DNA of 44,294 bases, from NCBI GenBank assembly GCA_024281075.1, contig JAMXLK010000101.1:1-44294 (forward strand). Direction: 5' to 3'. The notes under the pieces were generated by a model. It did no database searches, was not told where the DNA came from, and saw nothing but the letters and a program-made list of their open reading frames with translations. Below are positions 24,950 through 33,813 of this stretch, one piece after another. Position numbers and translations under genes: made by a program. The first letter of the stretch is position 1. Every line of letters begins with the position of its first letter. This stretch comes from Vulcanimicrobiia bacterium. Its GTDB lineage: Bacteria; Vulcanimicrobiota; Vulcanimicrobiia; Vulcanimicrobiales; Vulcanimicrobiaceae.

Positions 24950-26110
24950 GTGCGGATCGTCGTGTTGGGCTACATCGTGCGCGGTCCGATGGCCGGCCAT
25001 GCCTGGCATCACCTACAGTACGTTCTCGGCCTGCGGCAGCTCGGGCACGACGTCTACTTCCTCGAGGACAGCGACGACTTCGAGTCGTGCTACGATCCGA
25101 CGACGCACGAAATCAGCTCGGAACCGCGCTACGGCCTGCGGTTTGCCGATATGGTCTTCACGCGCGCCGGTCTGCGTGACCGGTGGGCATACTACGACGC
25201 GCACACGGCGACGTGGCACGGGCCTGCCGGTCCAAAGGCGGTCGAACTCTGCCGCAGCGCCGATATTTGCCTGAACGTTTCGGGCGTCAATCCGTTGCGG
25301 GAGTGGCTGATGAAGATCCCGCGCCGCGTACTCGTCGACACGGACCCCGCCTTCACGCAGCTGCGCCATCTCGCCGATCCGCGGGCGATGGAATCGGCCT
25401 TGCGGCATAACACCTTCATGACGTTTGGCGAGAACTTCGGGAGTGCCGATTGCACGATTCCCGACGATGGCTTGCCGTGGCAACCGACGCGGCAGCCCAT
25501 CGTTCTCGATGCGTGGCCCGTCACACCGGGGTCGCCCGACGGCAGCTTCTCGACGATGATGCAGTGGCAGAGCTATCCCGACGTAACGTTCGACGGGCAA
25601 ACGTACGGAATGAAAGCCATGTCGTTTCCGCCGTACTTCGAGCTCCCGTCGAAAGTAGACGCGCGCTTGGAGGTTGCGGTGGGCGGCGCGTCGGCGCCGC
25701 GCGATGCTTTACGCGATGCGGGCTGGGTTGTGCGCGATCCGTTGCGGCCGTCGCGCGACCCCTGGGTCTACCAACGCTTCATGCGCGAGTCGAAGGCGGA
25801 GTTCAGCGTTGCCAAAGACGGTTACGTGGCGACGAACAGCGGCTGGTTCAGCGACCGAAGTGCCGAGTATCTCGCAAGCGGCCGTCCCGTCGTGGTGCAG
25901 GAGACCGGATTCTCGCAATGGCTCGAAGTGCATCGCGGCGTGGTTGCCTTTCGTTCGCCCGACGAAGCCGTCGCAGCAATCAACGGAGTCGTTCGCGATT
26001 ACGATACGCACTGCCGGGCGGCGCGTGTCGTGGCGGAAGCCTATTTCGACGCGAATCTCGTTCTGACGTCGCTTTTGCAAAGAGCATCGCGGGCAGTTCA
26101 CGCGGCCTGA
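24950..26110 (+). CDS. putative GT-B glycosyltransferase, paralogue 3
   Basis: A 386-residue protein; GTG 24950 lies 4 bases after the previous stop and gives the family-typical start VRIVVLGYIV, whereas a longer in-frame ATG at 24881 overlaps the previous gene. Motifs: HHLQYVLGLRQLGHDVYFLED, LVDTDPAFTQ, FGENFGSADCTIPDDGL, PTRQPIVLDAWP, AEFSVAKDGYV and GWFSDRSAEYLASGRPVVVQET. The acidic and aromatic residues around these motifs are those shared with paralogue 2. Its stop overlaps galE (ATGA). Confidence 0.75.
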   Translation: MRIVVLGYIVRGPMAGHAWHHLQYVLGLRQLGHDVYFLEDSDDFESCYDPTTHEISSEPRYGLRFADMVFTRAGLRDRWAYYDAHTATWHGPAGPKAVELCRSADICLNVSGVNPLREWLMKIPRRVLVDTDPAFTQLRHLADPRAMESALRHNTFMTFGENFGSADCTIPDDGLPWQPTRQPIVLDAWPVTPGSPDGSFSTMMQWQSYPDVTFDGQTYGMKAMSFPPYFELPSKVDARLEVAVGGASAPRDALRDAGWVVRDPLRPSRDPWVYQRFMRESKAEFSVAKDGYVATNSGWFSDRSAEYLASGRPVVVQETGFSQWLEVHRGVVAFRSPDEAVAAINGVVRDYDTHCRAARVVAEAYFDANLVLTSLLQRASRAVHAA

Positions 26111-27093
26111 TGAGCCCGGGTACGATTTTAGTAACCGGCGGTGCGGGATACGTCGGTTCGCATTTCGTTGCGCGACTCGACGACGACGGCCAACGCTACG
26201 TCGTTCTCGATAACCTCTCGCGCGGCTGCGCGGAGTTCGCCCCGAGGGGACGGCTCGTCACGGCCGACATCGCGGATGAGACGCTCGTCGAGCGGCTCTG
26301 TCGCGAGGAGGGCGTAGACGTCGCCGTGCATTTCGCCGCGTACGCGTACGTCGGCGAGTCGGTCAGCGAGCCGCAGCGCTACTACGAGAACAACGTCGTC
26401 AACACGATTGCGCTGCTGCGCGCGCTGCGCCGCGCCGGCGTGGGCAATATCGTGTTTTCGTCGTCCTGCGCGACCTACGGCGAACCGCCGTCGGGCGAGT
26501 CGATCGTCGAGAGCACGCTGCAGCAACCGGTGAATCCGTACGGCCGCAGCAAGCTGATGGTCGAGCAAATTCTCGCCGATTACGAAGCGGCGTACGGGCT
26601 GCGCTCCATTGCACTGCGGTACTTCAACGCGGCCGGCGCGAGCGAGCGTCACGCGCTGTACGAGCAGCACGACCCCGAAACGCATTTAATTCCGCTTGCG
26701 ATCGACGCCGCACTCGGATCGCGCTCGCTCGAGGTCTACGGCAACGATTATCCGACGCCCGACGGGACGTGCGTGCGCGACTACATCCACGTGGACGATT
26801 TGGCGGACGCGCACGTGCGCGCCGTCGACCGGCTGCGCCGGGGCGGCGATCCGCTGCGCGCGAACCTCGGCATCGGACGCGGCGCTTCGGTTTTAGAAGT
26901 GATTGCCGCCGTGGAAGCGGCGGCCGGCGCGAGCGTTCGCTACCGGTTCGGACCGCGGCGGTCCGGCGATCCGCCGGCGCTCGTTGCAAACCCACAGCTG
27001 GCACAGCGCGAGCTGGGCTGGCAACCGCGCTATCGCAAGCTCGACGACATCGTTCGTACGGCGCTGCTCGGCTATCGGCGCGCGCATGGCTAG
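26110..27093 (+). CDS. galE: UDP-glucose 4-epimerase family
   Basis: A 327-residue extended short-chain dehydrogenase. VTGGAGYVGS binds NAD, SSSCATYG holds the catalytic Ser/Thr region and YGRSK (Tyr about 144) is the YxxxK catalytic pair; GEPPSGESI and CVRDYIHVDDLADAH are GalE hallmarks. It should interconvert UDP-glucose and UDP-galactose, or the N-acetyl forms, to feed the glycosyltransferases. The start overlaps the preceding stop, so it is co-translated with the operon. Confidence 0.92.
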   Translation: MSPGTILVTGGAGYVGSHFVARLDDDGQRYVVLDNLSRGCAEFAPRGRLVTADIADETLVERLCREEGVDVAVHFAAYAYVGESVSEPQRYYENNVVNTIALLRALRRAGVGNIVFSSSCATYGEPPSGESIVESTLQQPVNPYGRSKLMVEQILADYEAAYGLRSIALRYFNAAGASERHALYEQHDPETHLIPLAIDAALGSRSLEVYGNDYPTPDGTCVRDYIHVDDLADAHVRAVDRLRRGGDPLRANLGIGRGASVLEVIAAVEAAAGASVRYRFGPRRSGDPPALVANPQLAQRELGWQPRYRKLDDIVRTALLGYRRAHG

Positions 27094-27940
27094 CCGCGCG
27101 ATCTGCGTCCTCGGCATGCACCGCAGCGGTACGAGCGCGATTGCCCGCGGCGTCAACGCGCTTTCCGTCGAGCTCGGCAATAATTTTTTCGATCTGCAGC
27201 CCGACAATCCGACCGGCTATTGGGAAGACAAAACGATCGTCGGGATCAACCAGCGCGTACTCGAAGAGCTTAAGCTGAAGTGGGATGACTGGGAACCAAT
27301 TGCGCGCGATCGCTTCATGCATCACCGCATTCGGCTGCTGCGCCTCAAGGCGGTGCGATACTTTGAGGAAGCCTTTTCGGCGAGGCCCCTCTGGGGATTC
27401 AAGGATCCACGAACGATCCGGCTTTTGCCGTTTTGGGTCGACGCGCTGCGCGACTGCTCGGCCGACGACGCGTACGTCCTGGCGATCCGCCATCCGCGTA
27501 GCGTGGCGGCTTCACTCTTTCGCCGGCAACAGATTCCAGGTGAAAAGGCCGACCGTCTTTGGCTGGCACACAACGTGCCGTTTTTGCACGAGCTGCGCGG
27601 CAAGCCGCTCGTCGTCGTCGATTACGATCTGCTGATGCAGCAGCCGCGCATCGAGCTCGAACGCATCGCCGCCAAGCTCGGATTGTTGTTGGATGACGTC
27701 AGCACGCGCGAGATCCAGCGCTTTGCGGCCGAATTTCTGGATGAAGGGCTTCGCCACACCGCCTTTTCCGTCGACGACTTCGATGCGGCGACCGCCGCCG
27801 GCCGCTTGACGCATCGCGCGTACGCCATGCTGCGGCAGCTCGCGTCGGGCCGGCGCGAAACCGATGCGCGTTTCTGGGCGGAATGGGAAGAGCTGCAGCG
27901 GCGGCTAGCTGCCGCGAAAGTACTCGATGGTGCGGCGTAA
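27086..27940 (+). CDS. sulfotransferase family protein
   Basis: A 284-residue protein. LGMHRSGTSAI near the N-terminus is the 5'-phosphosulfate-binding loop of PAPS-dependent sulfotransferases and LAIRHPRSVAASL is the 3'-phosphate-binding segment; WGFKDPRTIRLLPFW is also family-typical. It should transfer sulfate from PAPS to a hydroxyl of the glycan or a lipid part. No PAPS synthesis gene is in the window. It overlaps galE by 8 bases and its 3' end overlaps the convergent UDP-xylose synthase gene by 36 bases. Confidence 0.88.
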   Translation: MASRAICVLGMHRSGTSAIARGVNALSVELGNNFFDLQPDNPTGYWEDKTIVGINQRVLEELKLKWDDWEPIARDRFMHHRIRLLRLKAVRYFEEAFSARPLWGFKDPRTIRLLPFWVDALRDCSADDAYVLAIRHPRSVAASLFRRQQIPGEKADRLWLAHNVPFLHELRGKPLVVVDYDLLMQQPRIELERIAAKLGLLLDDVSTREIQRFAAEFLDEGLRHTAFSVDDFDAATAAGRLTHRAYAMLRQLASGRRETDARFWAEWEELQRRLAAAKVLDGAA

Positions 27941-28861
27941 TCCGTCGGCGCACGAAATTTTCGGCTCCCATCCCAGCAGCTCGCGCGCGACTCCGATATC
28001 GGGCTTCCGCCGCGTCGGGTCGTCTTCGCGTGAGGGCCGATTATCGACGTGCAGCGGCACGCCGAGAATCTCGCTGACGATCTGCGCCAGCTGCGCGATC
28101 GTATACTCTTCGGGGTTGCCCAAATTGACGACGCGCCCGCGGGTCGCGTCGCTTGCCGCGCAGCGCATGATTCCTTCGACGAGGTCGTCGACATAGCAAA
28201 ACGAACGCGTCTGCGAGCCATCGCCGTAAATCGTGAGCGGCTCGCCTTGCAGCGCCTGCATGATGAACGTCGAGACCACGCGGCCGTCCTTGGGACGCAT
28301 CCGTGGGCCGTACGTGTTGAAGATGCGAATGATCCGCGCATCGGCACCGGCGGAGCGCACGTACGTCATCGTCAACGCTTCGCCGAAGCGTTTCGATTCA
28401 TCGTAGCAGGCGCGTGGACCGACCGGGTTCACGTTTCCCCAGTAATCTTCGCGCTGCGGATGAACGAGCGGGTCGCCGTAGCTTTCGGAAGTCGAGGCAT
28501 AGAGCAGCCGGCAGTTCCAATGCGCGGCGGCATCGAGGCAGCGGTGGGTGCCGGCGCTGTTTGCCATCATGGTTGCGACTGGAAATTCGAAATAGTCGAT
28601 CGGACTCGCGGGCGATGCGAAATGCAGTATGAGATTCGGTAACGTACCGCGGCGCTCGAGCTCGTCGATCACTCCGTCCCACGGCACTGCGACATCGGCG
28701 TGGATGAACGTGAAGCGATCGTTCTCGCGTGCTCGAGCGAGATTCGCCTCGCCGCCGGTGATGAGGTTATCCACGCCGATCACCACCGAGCCGTCGGCCA
28801 AGTACCGATCGACGAGATGCGATCCGATGAAGCCTGCCGCCCCGGTAATCAATACAACCAT
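27905..28861 (-). CDS. UDP-glucuronate decarboxylase (UDP-xylose synthase) type
   Basis: A 318-residue short-chain dehydrogenase. ITGAAGFIGSHL binds NAD; HFASPASPIDY, TSESYGDP, YWGNVNPVGPR and the catalytic YDESKR are the specific hallmarks of UXS enzymes that turn UDP-glucuronate into UDP-xylose, rather than of GalE or RmlB. ATG 28861 follows GGAAG eight bases upstream; a GTG at 28870 adds three residues. It is convergent with the operon, yet its substrate is the product of the first operon gene, which links the two transcripts functionally. Confidence 0.93.
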   Translation of the reverse strand: MVVLITGAAGFIGSHLVDRYLADGSVVIGVDNLITGGEANLARARENDRFTFIHADVAVPWDGVIDELERRGTLPNLILHFASPASPIDYFEFPVATMMANSAGTHRCLDAAAHWNCRLLYASTSESYGDPLVHPQREDYWGNVNPVGPRACYDESKRFGEALTMTYVRSAGADARIIRIFNTYGPRMRPKDGRVVSTFIMQALQGEPLTIYGDGSQTRSFCYVDDLVEGIMRCAASDATRGRVVNLGNPEEYTIAQLAQIVSEILGVPLHVDNRPSREDDPTRRKPDIGVARELLGWEPKISCADGLRRTIEYFRGS

Positions 28862-28949
28862 CAATCGCACTTCCGGTAGCAGCGTTCGCGGAACCTGCGC
28901 GCGCCGAGAGGTGTCGTCTTACCGGCGCCGGATACAATCGTTAGTAACG

Positions 28950-29318
28950 ATGATGAGACCGCTCGCTTTTTGTCTCGCCTTGAGCGCCGTGGCCGCGGGC
29001 GGCTTGGTCGCTTGCACGCACACGTACTACTTCCCGAACGTGATCAAACTCAACCCGAGCGGAAGCTCGACCAATCCCGCACCCGAATCCATCACGCGGT
29101 CCTTTACACTCACGGCGGTCGAGGACGGCTACACCGGGCCGTTTACGGCCGAGACGGTCGTCGGAACGTGCTGGGTGGTCCAGGTTCCGGTTACGAGCGG
29201 AGGGGCTTGGACCGTCGCCCCGCAGGGCTCCACGTGTTCCAAGCCGGACACCGAAAAGATCCTCGTTAAGGACCAAAAGGGCAACTCCGCCGCTACCTAC
29301 ATACGCTCGACGCCCTAA
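28950..29318 (+). CDS. small lipoprotein of unknown function
   Basis: A 122-residue protein starting at tandem ATGs. Hydrophobic residues 5-21 end in LVAC, a reasonable lipobox. The mature part is beta-rich (SFTLTAVEDGYTGPFTAETVV, quoted loosely) with two cysteines that may pair, and resembles a single Ig-like or greek-key domain of the kind found in surface lipoproteins; no family recognised. Divergent from the UDP-xylose synthase gene. Confidence 0.7.
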   Translation: MMRPLAFCLALSAVAAGGLVACTHTYYFPNVIKLNPSGSSTNPAPESITRSFTLTAVEDGYTGPFTAETVVGTCWVVQVPVTSGGAWTVAPQGSTCSKPDTEKILVKDQKGNSAATYIRSTP

Positions 29319-29359
29319 CGGCCGTTTCGTTTGGTTCGGTCGGTGGGCAAAAGCAGACC

Positions 29360-29770
29360 GTGCTCGAGTCGGCCCCTCGCTATTGGGACGCCTTCGCCTG
29401 CTCGCCCGAGAACGCGGTGAAGGCCCGTAAGGCGGTAGCGCGCTATGCCGCGTCATCGCTGTCCGGAATTGACCTCTCGGATCTCGAGCTGGCCGTAGGC
29501 GAAGTCTTGTCCAACGTGGTTCAACACGGACACAGCTATTGGATGGCCGTGCACTGTTATCGCGACGGCGACCGGCTGGTAACGGAGGTGTGGAATTACG
29601 GCGCCGGGTTCGCTCCTCCCACAAGCTTCGAGCGGCCCGCCGAGGGCGCGCTACGCGGCTACGGCTTCTTCCTTATGTACACAGTGCTCGACGAGCTCGA
29701 GTTTTTCGACTGCGGCCGGCACATACGGCTGGTGAAAAAGATCGCTCAACCGCCGCCATTCCAGCGATGA
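29360..29770 (+). CDS. RsbW-like anti-sigma HATPase
   Basis: A 136-residue GHKL-type ATPase domain of the anti-sigma regulatory kinase family. The N-box reads LELAVGEVLSNVVQHGHS, followed by the G1 region VWNYGAGFAPP and the G2 loop GYGFFLMY. In G1 the usual Asp (DxGxG) is Asn, so ATP binding may be altered. It would bind a sigma factor and phosphorylate a STAS antagonist; two STAS proteins lie at 40384 and 43919. GTG start; convergent overlap with the small gene below. Confidence 0.85.
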   Translation: MLESAPRYWDAFACSPENAVKARKAVARYAASSLSGIDLSDLELAVGEVLSNVVQHGHSYWMAVHCYRDGDRLVTEVWNYGAGFAPPTSFERPAEGALRGYGFFLMYTVLDELEFFDCGRHIRLVKKIAQPPPFQR

Positions 29771-29979
29771 TCCTGGTCGGGCGCGTGTTCGTGTCCGCAT
29801 TCGTGACAGGCGGTGATCGCCGCGACGGTCTTCTCTTCTAACGTGAGCTGCGTTTCCAAAAGCCGGTCTCGCTTCTCTGCAGACGGCGCGTCGTCGACCT
29901 CTTTCTCGGCGCGCGCTTTTGCTTCCGCGGCCTCGCGCAACTCAAAGATCGCATCGATTTTCCGGCTGGATTGATCCAT
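29746..29979 (-). CDS. small protein with Cys/His tail (77 aa)
   Basis: A 77-residue, mostly helical and acidic protein ending in CHECGHEHAPDQDH, a possible metal-binding tail. AGGAG precedes the ATG, which supports it being real. No family recognised. Its 3' end overlaps the HATPase gene by 25 bases on the other strand. Confidence 0.65.
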   Translation of the reverse strand: MDQSSRKIDAIFELREAAEAKARAEKEVDDAPSAEKRDRLLETQLTLEEKTVAAITACHECGHEHAPDQDHRWNGGG

Positions 29980-30061
29980 CGCTCGGTTCTCCTGGAGAGC
30001 GAGGCTTACTCATCATAGCGGCACCCCCTCCTTTAGCGCGCCGGTTGCTTGGTGCGGAGGG

Positions 30062-30102
30062 AAGACGCTCGCCCGGCCTAAGCTTAGACGATGCGTCTTT
30101 TT
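30062..30102 (+). promoter_or_regulatory. start-codon hairpin with T-tract
   Basis: The phosphoesterase start ATG (30091) sits in the loop of AGACG-ATG-CGTCT, followed by TTTT. An alternative stem pairs AAGACGC (30062-30068) with GCGTCTT (30093-30099). Either would hide the start codon or act as an attenuator; the short stems make this tentative. Confidence 0.4.
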
Positions 30103-31458
30103 CCATTCACGGTTCGTGCCTTTGCCGGCGCGTCGCTGGCCGCGTTTTTGACTGCCTGCGGCGGGACGTCGATGAACGCCACGCCGGAGCTCTCGGCTCT
30201 CGGCCGTTCCAAACCGGCGACGAGCCAAAAGATCAAGCACATCGTCATCGTCGTTCAAGAGAATCGCTCGTTTAACGATCTCTTTTACGGCTACCCCGGT
30301 GCCAAAACGGCCAAGTGGGGTTACGACAGCAGCGGTAAGCGCGTGAAACTCTTCCCGATCGGGCTCGAAACATCGTGGGATATCGACCATAGCTCGTCTT
30401 CGTTCTTTGCCGCGTGCAACGGAACGGGCAGCATTCCCGGAACCGACTGCCGGATGAACGGCTTCGATAAAGAGTACGTCGGCTGCGGCTACCGCAGCAA
30501 TCCCTGCCCGACTAAGTATCCGCAGTACGCGTACGTGCCGCATCAGGAAACCAAACCGTACTTTGCGATAGCACAACAATACGTGCTGGCGGACGAAATG
30601 TACGCTTCGAATTTCGACGGGAGCAGTTTTATCTCGCATCAATACATCATCGCCGGACAGGCGGAGTCGGCAGTAAACTATCCGTTCGGCCAATGGGGTT
30701 GTCCCGGCGGCTCCGGCGACGAGGTGGAAACGGTCGGTCCGCAACGGCAAGTGCCGTACGGATACGAAATCGTCTGCTGGGATCCGACGACGCTCGGCGA
30801 CGAGTTGGATAACGCAGACATTCCGTGGGCGTATTATGCGAGCTCGTACGGTAGCCGCAGTCCGGGAATCTGGAGCGCCTATCAGGCGATCAAGCATATC
30901 TACTACGGCAAGGACTGGAATAAAGACATCATCAGCCCGCCGTCGCAGTTCTTGAAAGACGTTCAAGACGGCAACATGCGCACCGTGAGCTGGGTAACGC
31001 CCACGTGGGCTGATTCCGATCACGCCGGCTCCGGTTCCAAGACCGGTCCGTCGTGGATCGCGTCCATCGTCAACACGATCGGCCAATCGCAATACTGGAA
31101 CGACACCGCGATATTCATCTTTTGGGACGATTACGGCGGCTGGTACGATCGCGAACCGCCGGACTACGCCGACTACGACGGCTTGGGCTTCCGTATTCCG
31201 ATGCTGATCGTGTCGCCGTATGCAAAACAGAACTACGTCTCGCACGTACACTACGAGCACGGCAGCATTCTGAAGTTCGTGGAAGACCAGTTCGGATTGC
31301 AACGGCTTGCCGCAAGCGACAAACGCGCGAAGTCGCCCGCGCAGGACGCCTTCGACTTCAGCGGGCCGCCGCGGAAGTTCAAGAAGATTCCGTCAACGCG
31401 CGGCGTCGACTACTTCCTGCACCAGCCCCCCGACCACCATATTCCGGACGAGCAATAA
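30091..31458 (+). CDS. secreted phosphoesterase (PF04185, phospholipase C/acid phosphatase type)
   Basis: A 455-residue lipoprotein (lipobox LTAC). HIVIVVQENRSFNDLFYGYPGA is the hallmark N-terminal metal and nucleophile region of the PF04185 superfamily (quoted as adjoining parts HIVIVVQENRS and FNDLFYGYPGA), with FIFWDDYGGWYD and a VHYEHGSILKF metal site at the C-terminus. Such enzymes cleave phosphate esters or phospholipids outside the cytoplasm; the substrate here is unknown. Followed 13 bases later by the GloVer gene. Confidence 0.92.
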   Translation: MRLFPFTVRAFAGASLAAFLTACGGTSMNATPELSALGRSKPATSQKIKHIVIVVQENRSFNDLFYGYPGAKTAKWGYDSSGKRVKLFPIGLETSWDIDHSSSSFFAACNGTGSIPGTDCRMNGFDKEYVGCGYRSNPCPTKYPQYAYVPHQETKPYFAIAQQYVLADEMYASNFDGSSFISHQYIIAGQAESAVNYPFGQWGCPGGSGDEVETVGPQRQVPYGYEIVCWDPTTLGDELDNADIPWAYYASSYGSRSPGIWSAYQAIKHIYYGKDWNKDIISPPSQFLKDVQDGNMRTVSWVTPTWADSDHAGSGSKTGPSWIASIVNTIGQSQYWNDTAIFIFWDDYGGWYDREPPDYADYDGLGFRIPMLIVSPYAKQNYVSHVHYEHGSILKFVEDQFGLQRLAASDKRAKSPAQDAFDFSGPPRKFKKIPSTRGVDYFLHQPPDHHIPDEQ

Positions 31459-31471
31459 GAATCGTCGCTGA

Positions 31472-32785
31472 ATGCCTACAAGCCTACCGCGAGCACGCAA
31501 CGTGAATTTGAAGGCCTTAGCTGCGTGCGCGTTGAGTGCGATCGCTTTGAACGCGTGCGCCATACAGCAAGCTCCCGGCGTGCCGCCGCAAGCGCAAGAA
31601 GTCAACGGTTTTCCTGCGGATCCGCTCAATGCCGGCGGCTACAAGTTGCTATACAGTTTTAAAGGTGGCTCGGACGGCCAATGGCCTTTTGCCGGCTTAA
31701 CTTTCGTAAAGGGTGTACTGTACGGCACAACGACGTACGGTGGTTATTTGGGATCGCCTTGCAACGACAGCAACGGCTGCGGGACCGTTTTTCGCATGAG
31801 CACGACAGGTTCGAAGAAGGTAATTTACACCTTCAACGGCCCTCCGGACGCCGCTTGGCCAGTCTTTGCGTTACTCAATTTGAATGGAACGCTTTACGGT
31901 ACCACACAGGAAGGCGGCGCAAGCTGCAGCTCGGGCAATGGTTGCGGAGCGGTCTTTACGATCACGACGTCGGGCTCAGAGCACGTCGTATACAGTTTCA
32001 AAGGCGGTAGCGATGGGGCAACTCCATCTGGCAGCTTAATTGCGCTCAACGGTAAACTATACGGCACGACCGGCAGCGGCGGCGGCAGCACGCGATGCGC
32101 CGGAGGATGTGGGACCGTTTTCGAACTGGACACATCTGGAAGGGAACGGATACTCCACCGCTTCAGAGGCTATCCGCACGACGGCGAAAATCCGCTCGGG
32201 GCATTGGTTGCCGTAAAGGGAGAGCTCTATGGCACCACGTGGATTGGCGGCAGCGGCGCATGCTATCACGGTTGCGGAACGATCTTCGAAGTCTCGACAT
32301 CCGGCAAAGAGCGGGTGCTCCATAATTTCAACGGCGCTCCGGATGGTGAGAATCCGGAAGGAGCCCTCGTTAACGTAGGCGACGCGCTCTACGGCACTAC
32401 CGTTTTAGGCGGGACGAGTGGGGCGTGTGCGAACTACCACTGCGGAACATTTTTTCGACTCACTCCATCATCTGCGAGCGTGAGCTATAGCGTCATCTAT
32501 AACTTCGTCGGCGGTCGAAATAGCGCCGAACCAAACGGCGGGCTTCTACCGCTGAACGGACTATTTTACGGTACAGCTGCCGGCGGTAACCGATGCGGAT
32601 CCAACGCCACATGCGGGACGGTCTTTGACGTAAGCACTGCGGGCAAAGAACGTCTTCTTCACAGATTCCACCAGCACGGCGGGGGGCCCGGGTGGCCGCT
32701 CGTTGCCGGCTATGGGCTAATATATGGCACTACGCTCTACGGTGGTGCAAATAGCCTTGGAGCCGTCTATCGCCTTGAGCCGTAG
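31472..32785 (+). CDS. GloVer tandem-repeat lipoprotein
   Basis: A 437-residue lipoprotein (lipobox LNAC) made of about seven repeats of 45-55 residues with the core LYGTTxxGG and CGTVF (for example VLYGTTTYGG, TLYGTTQEGG, ELYGTTWIGG). This matches the 'choice-of-anchor tandem repeat GloVer-containing' pattern, likely a beta-propeller on the cell surface; function unknown. Base composition looks less GC-rich than the neighbours. It directly precedes a propeller lipoprotein (2-base gap). Confidence 0.85.
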   Translation: MPTSLPRARNVNLKALAACALSAIALNACAIQQAPGVPPQAQEVNGFPADPLNAGGYKLLYSFKGGSDGQWPFAGLTFVKGVLYGTTTYGGYLGSPCNDSNGCGTVFRMSTTGSKKVIYTFNGPPDAAWPVFALLNLNGTLYGTTQEGGASCSSGNGCGAVFTITTSGSEHVVYSFKGGSDGATPSGSLIALNGKLYGTTGSGGGSTRCAGGCGTVFELDTSGRERILHRFRGYPHDGENPLGALVAVKGELYGTTWIGGSGACYHGCGTIFEVSTSGKERVLHNFNGAPDGENPEGALVNVGDALYGTTVLGGTSGACANYHCGTFFRLTPSSASVSYSVIYNFVGGRNSAEPNGGLLPLNGLFYGTAAGGNRCGSNATCGTVFDVSTAGKERLLHRFHQHGGGPGWPLVAGYGLIYGTTLYGGANSLGAVYRLEP

Positions 32786-32787
32786 GG

Positions 32788-33768
32788 ATGAAGACATTCG
32801 CTCTTAGTCGTTTCACCGCTAGTGCTTCAGTGGCTTTTGTATTGCTCGCAGGCTGCGGCGGATCGCAACAAATCGAGCAAACGGCTTCGCAACTGCAAGG
32901 TGACGCGGCTTCAACGCCGTTTCCTGCCGCCGCGGTATCGCACCGTACGTTGAGGCCGCTCGCGCGCTATCCTAAACGTACTCATGGCCTGTTGTATGTC
33001 GGTGACTACTACAGCATCGACATTTTCCCCCTCACCGGGCCGAATCAGAAACAGATCGGTTCGATTACCAGCGGCATCAACGTCCCGTGGGGGTTGAGCG
33101 TCGACTCCAACAAATCACTCTACGTCGCTAATCTGGGAAATGGCACCGTGACCGTCTACCCGTACGGCTCCGCCACGCCGTCGATGACGTACTCGCCATT
33201 TGCCACGGCCTTATACGCATTAGCCGATTCGGCGGGGCACGTCTTCGTATCCGGTTGGAACCACCAACATGTGGGACACGTCATCGAGTTCAACGCCGGC
33301 AGTAACGTTGTGGTCGCGCACCGGCGATTAGGCTCAGAAACCGATGGAATGGCCGAGGACACGCAAGGCAATCTCTACGTGACATACCGTGCCGGCGGTA
33401 AGTTTCGGAGCAGCTCCATCGCGGAGTTTTCCGGATCGGACCTTAAGCATATGCGGCTTCTGGGTATGACGATCGATCAGCCTCAAGGATTACTCGTTGA
33501 TCGTGCCGGGAACATCATCGTCGTTGAGTCGGCGGCCGATCGGATCGACGTGTTCCCGCCCGGAGCGACGGCGCCGTCGGTGACGGTAACGGTCTCCGCG
33601 ATCGGCAATCTCGCGGAACTGGCCATGCAGAATAGCGAGAAGGCCCTGTGGGTTTCTTCGCAAGCGGGATACGTGTACTCTATGCCCTACCCGCTCACGC
33701 CGAGTACGGAACCGACGGAATATGAGCAAATCACGGTGTTTTCAAACGGAATCGCCGTCACCCCTTAG
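32788..33768 (+). CDS. NHL-like beta-propeller lipoprotein
   Basis: A 326-residue lipoprotein (lipobox LAGC). Blades such as LYVGDYYSIDIFPL, VPWGLSVDSNKSLYVANLG and QPQGLLVDRAGNIIVVES mark an NHL propeller, paralogous to those at 11172, 35927 and 38646. Cotranscribed with the GloVer gene 2 bases upstream. Ligand unknown. Confidence 0.85.
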   Translation: MKTFALSRFTASASVAFVLLAGCGGSQQIEQTASQLQGDAASTPFPAAAVSHRTLRPLARYPKRTHGLLYVGDYYSIDIFPLTGPNQKQIGSITSGINVPWGLSVDSNKSLYVANLGNGTVTVYPYGSATPSMTYSPFATALYALADSAGHVFVSGWNHQHVGHVIEFNAGSNVVVAHRRLGSETDGMAEDTQGNLYVTYRAGGKFRSSSIAEFSGSDLKHMRLLGMTIDQPQGLLVDRAGNIIVVESAADRIDVFPPGATAPSVTVTVSAIGNLAELAMQNSEKALWVSSQAGYVYSMPYPLTPSTEPTEYEQITVFSNGIAVTP

Positions 33769-33813
33769 CTCTCGGCTTGGTCCGCGATAAATCCGGCCGC
33801 GCCGCGCTGCCGA

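Noticed and set aside
25450-26109. In-frame extension upstream of galE
   Set aside because: Lies fully within the preceding glycosyltransferase gene; the ATGA overlap at 26110 gives the family-typical start.
30013-31302. 429-codon minus-strand frame
   Set aside because: Antisense to the phosphoesterase; no protein-like features.
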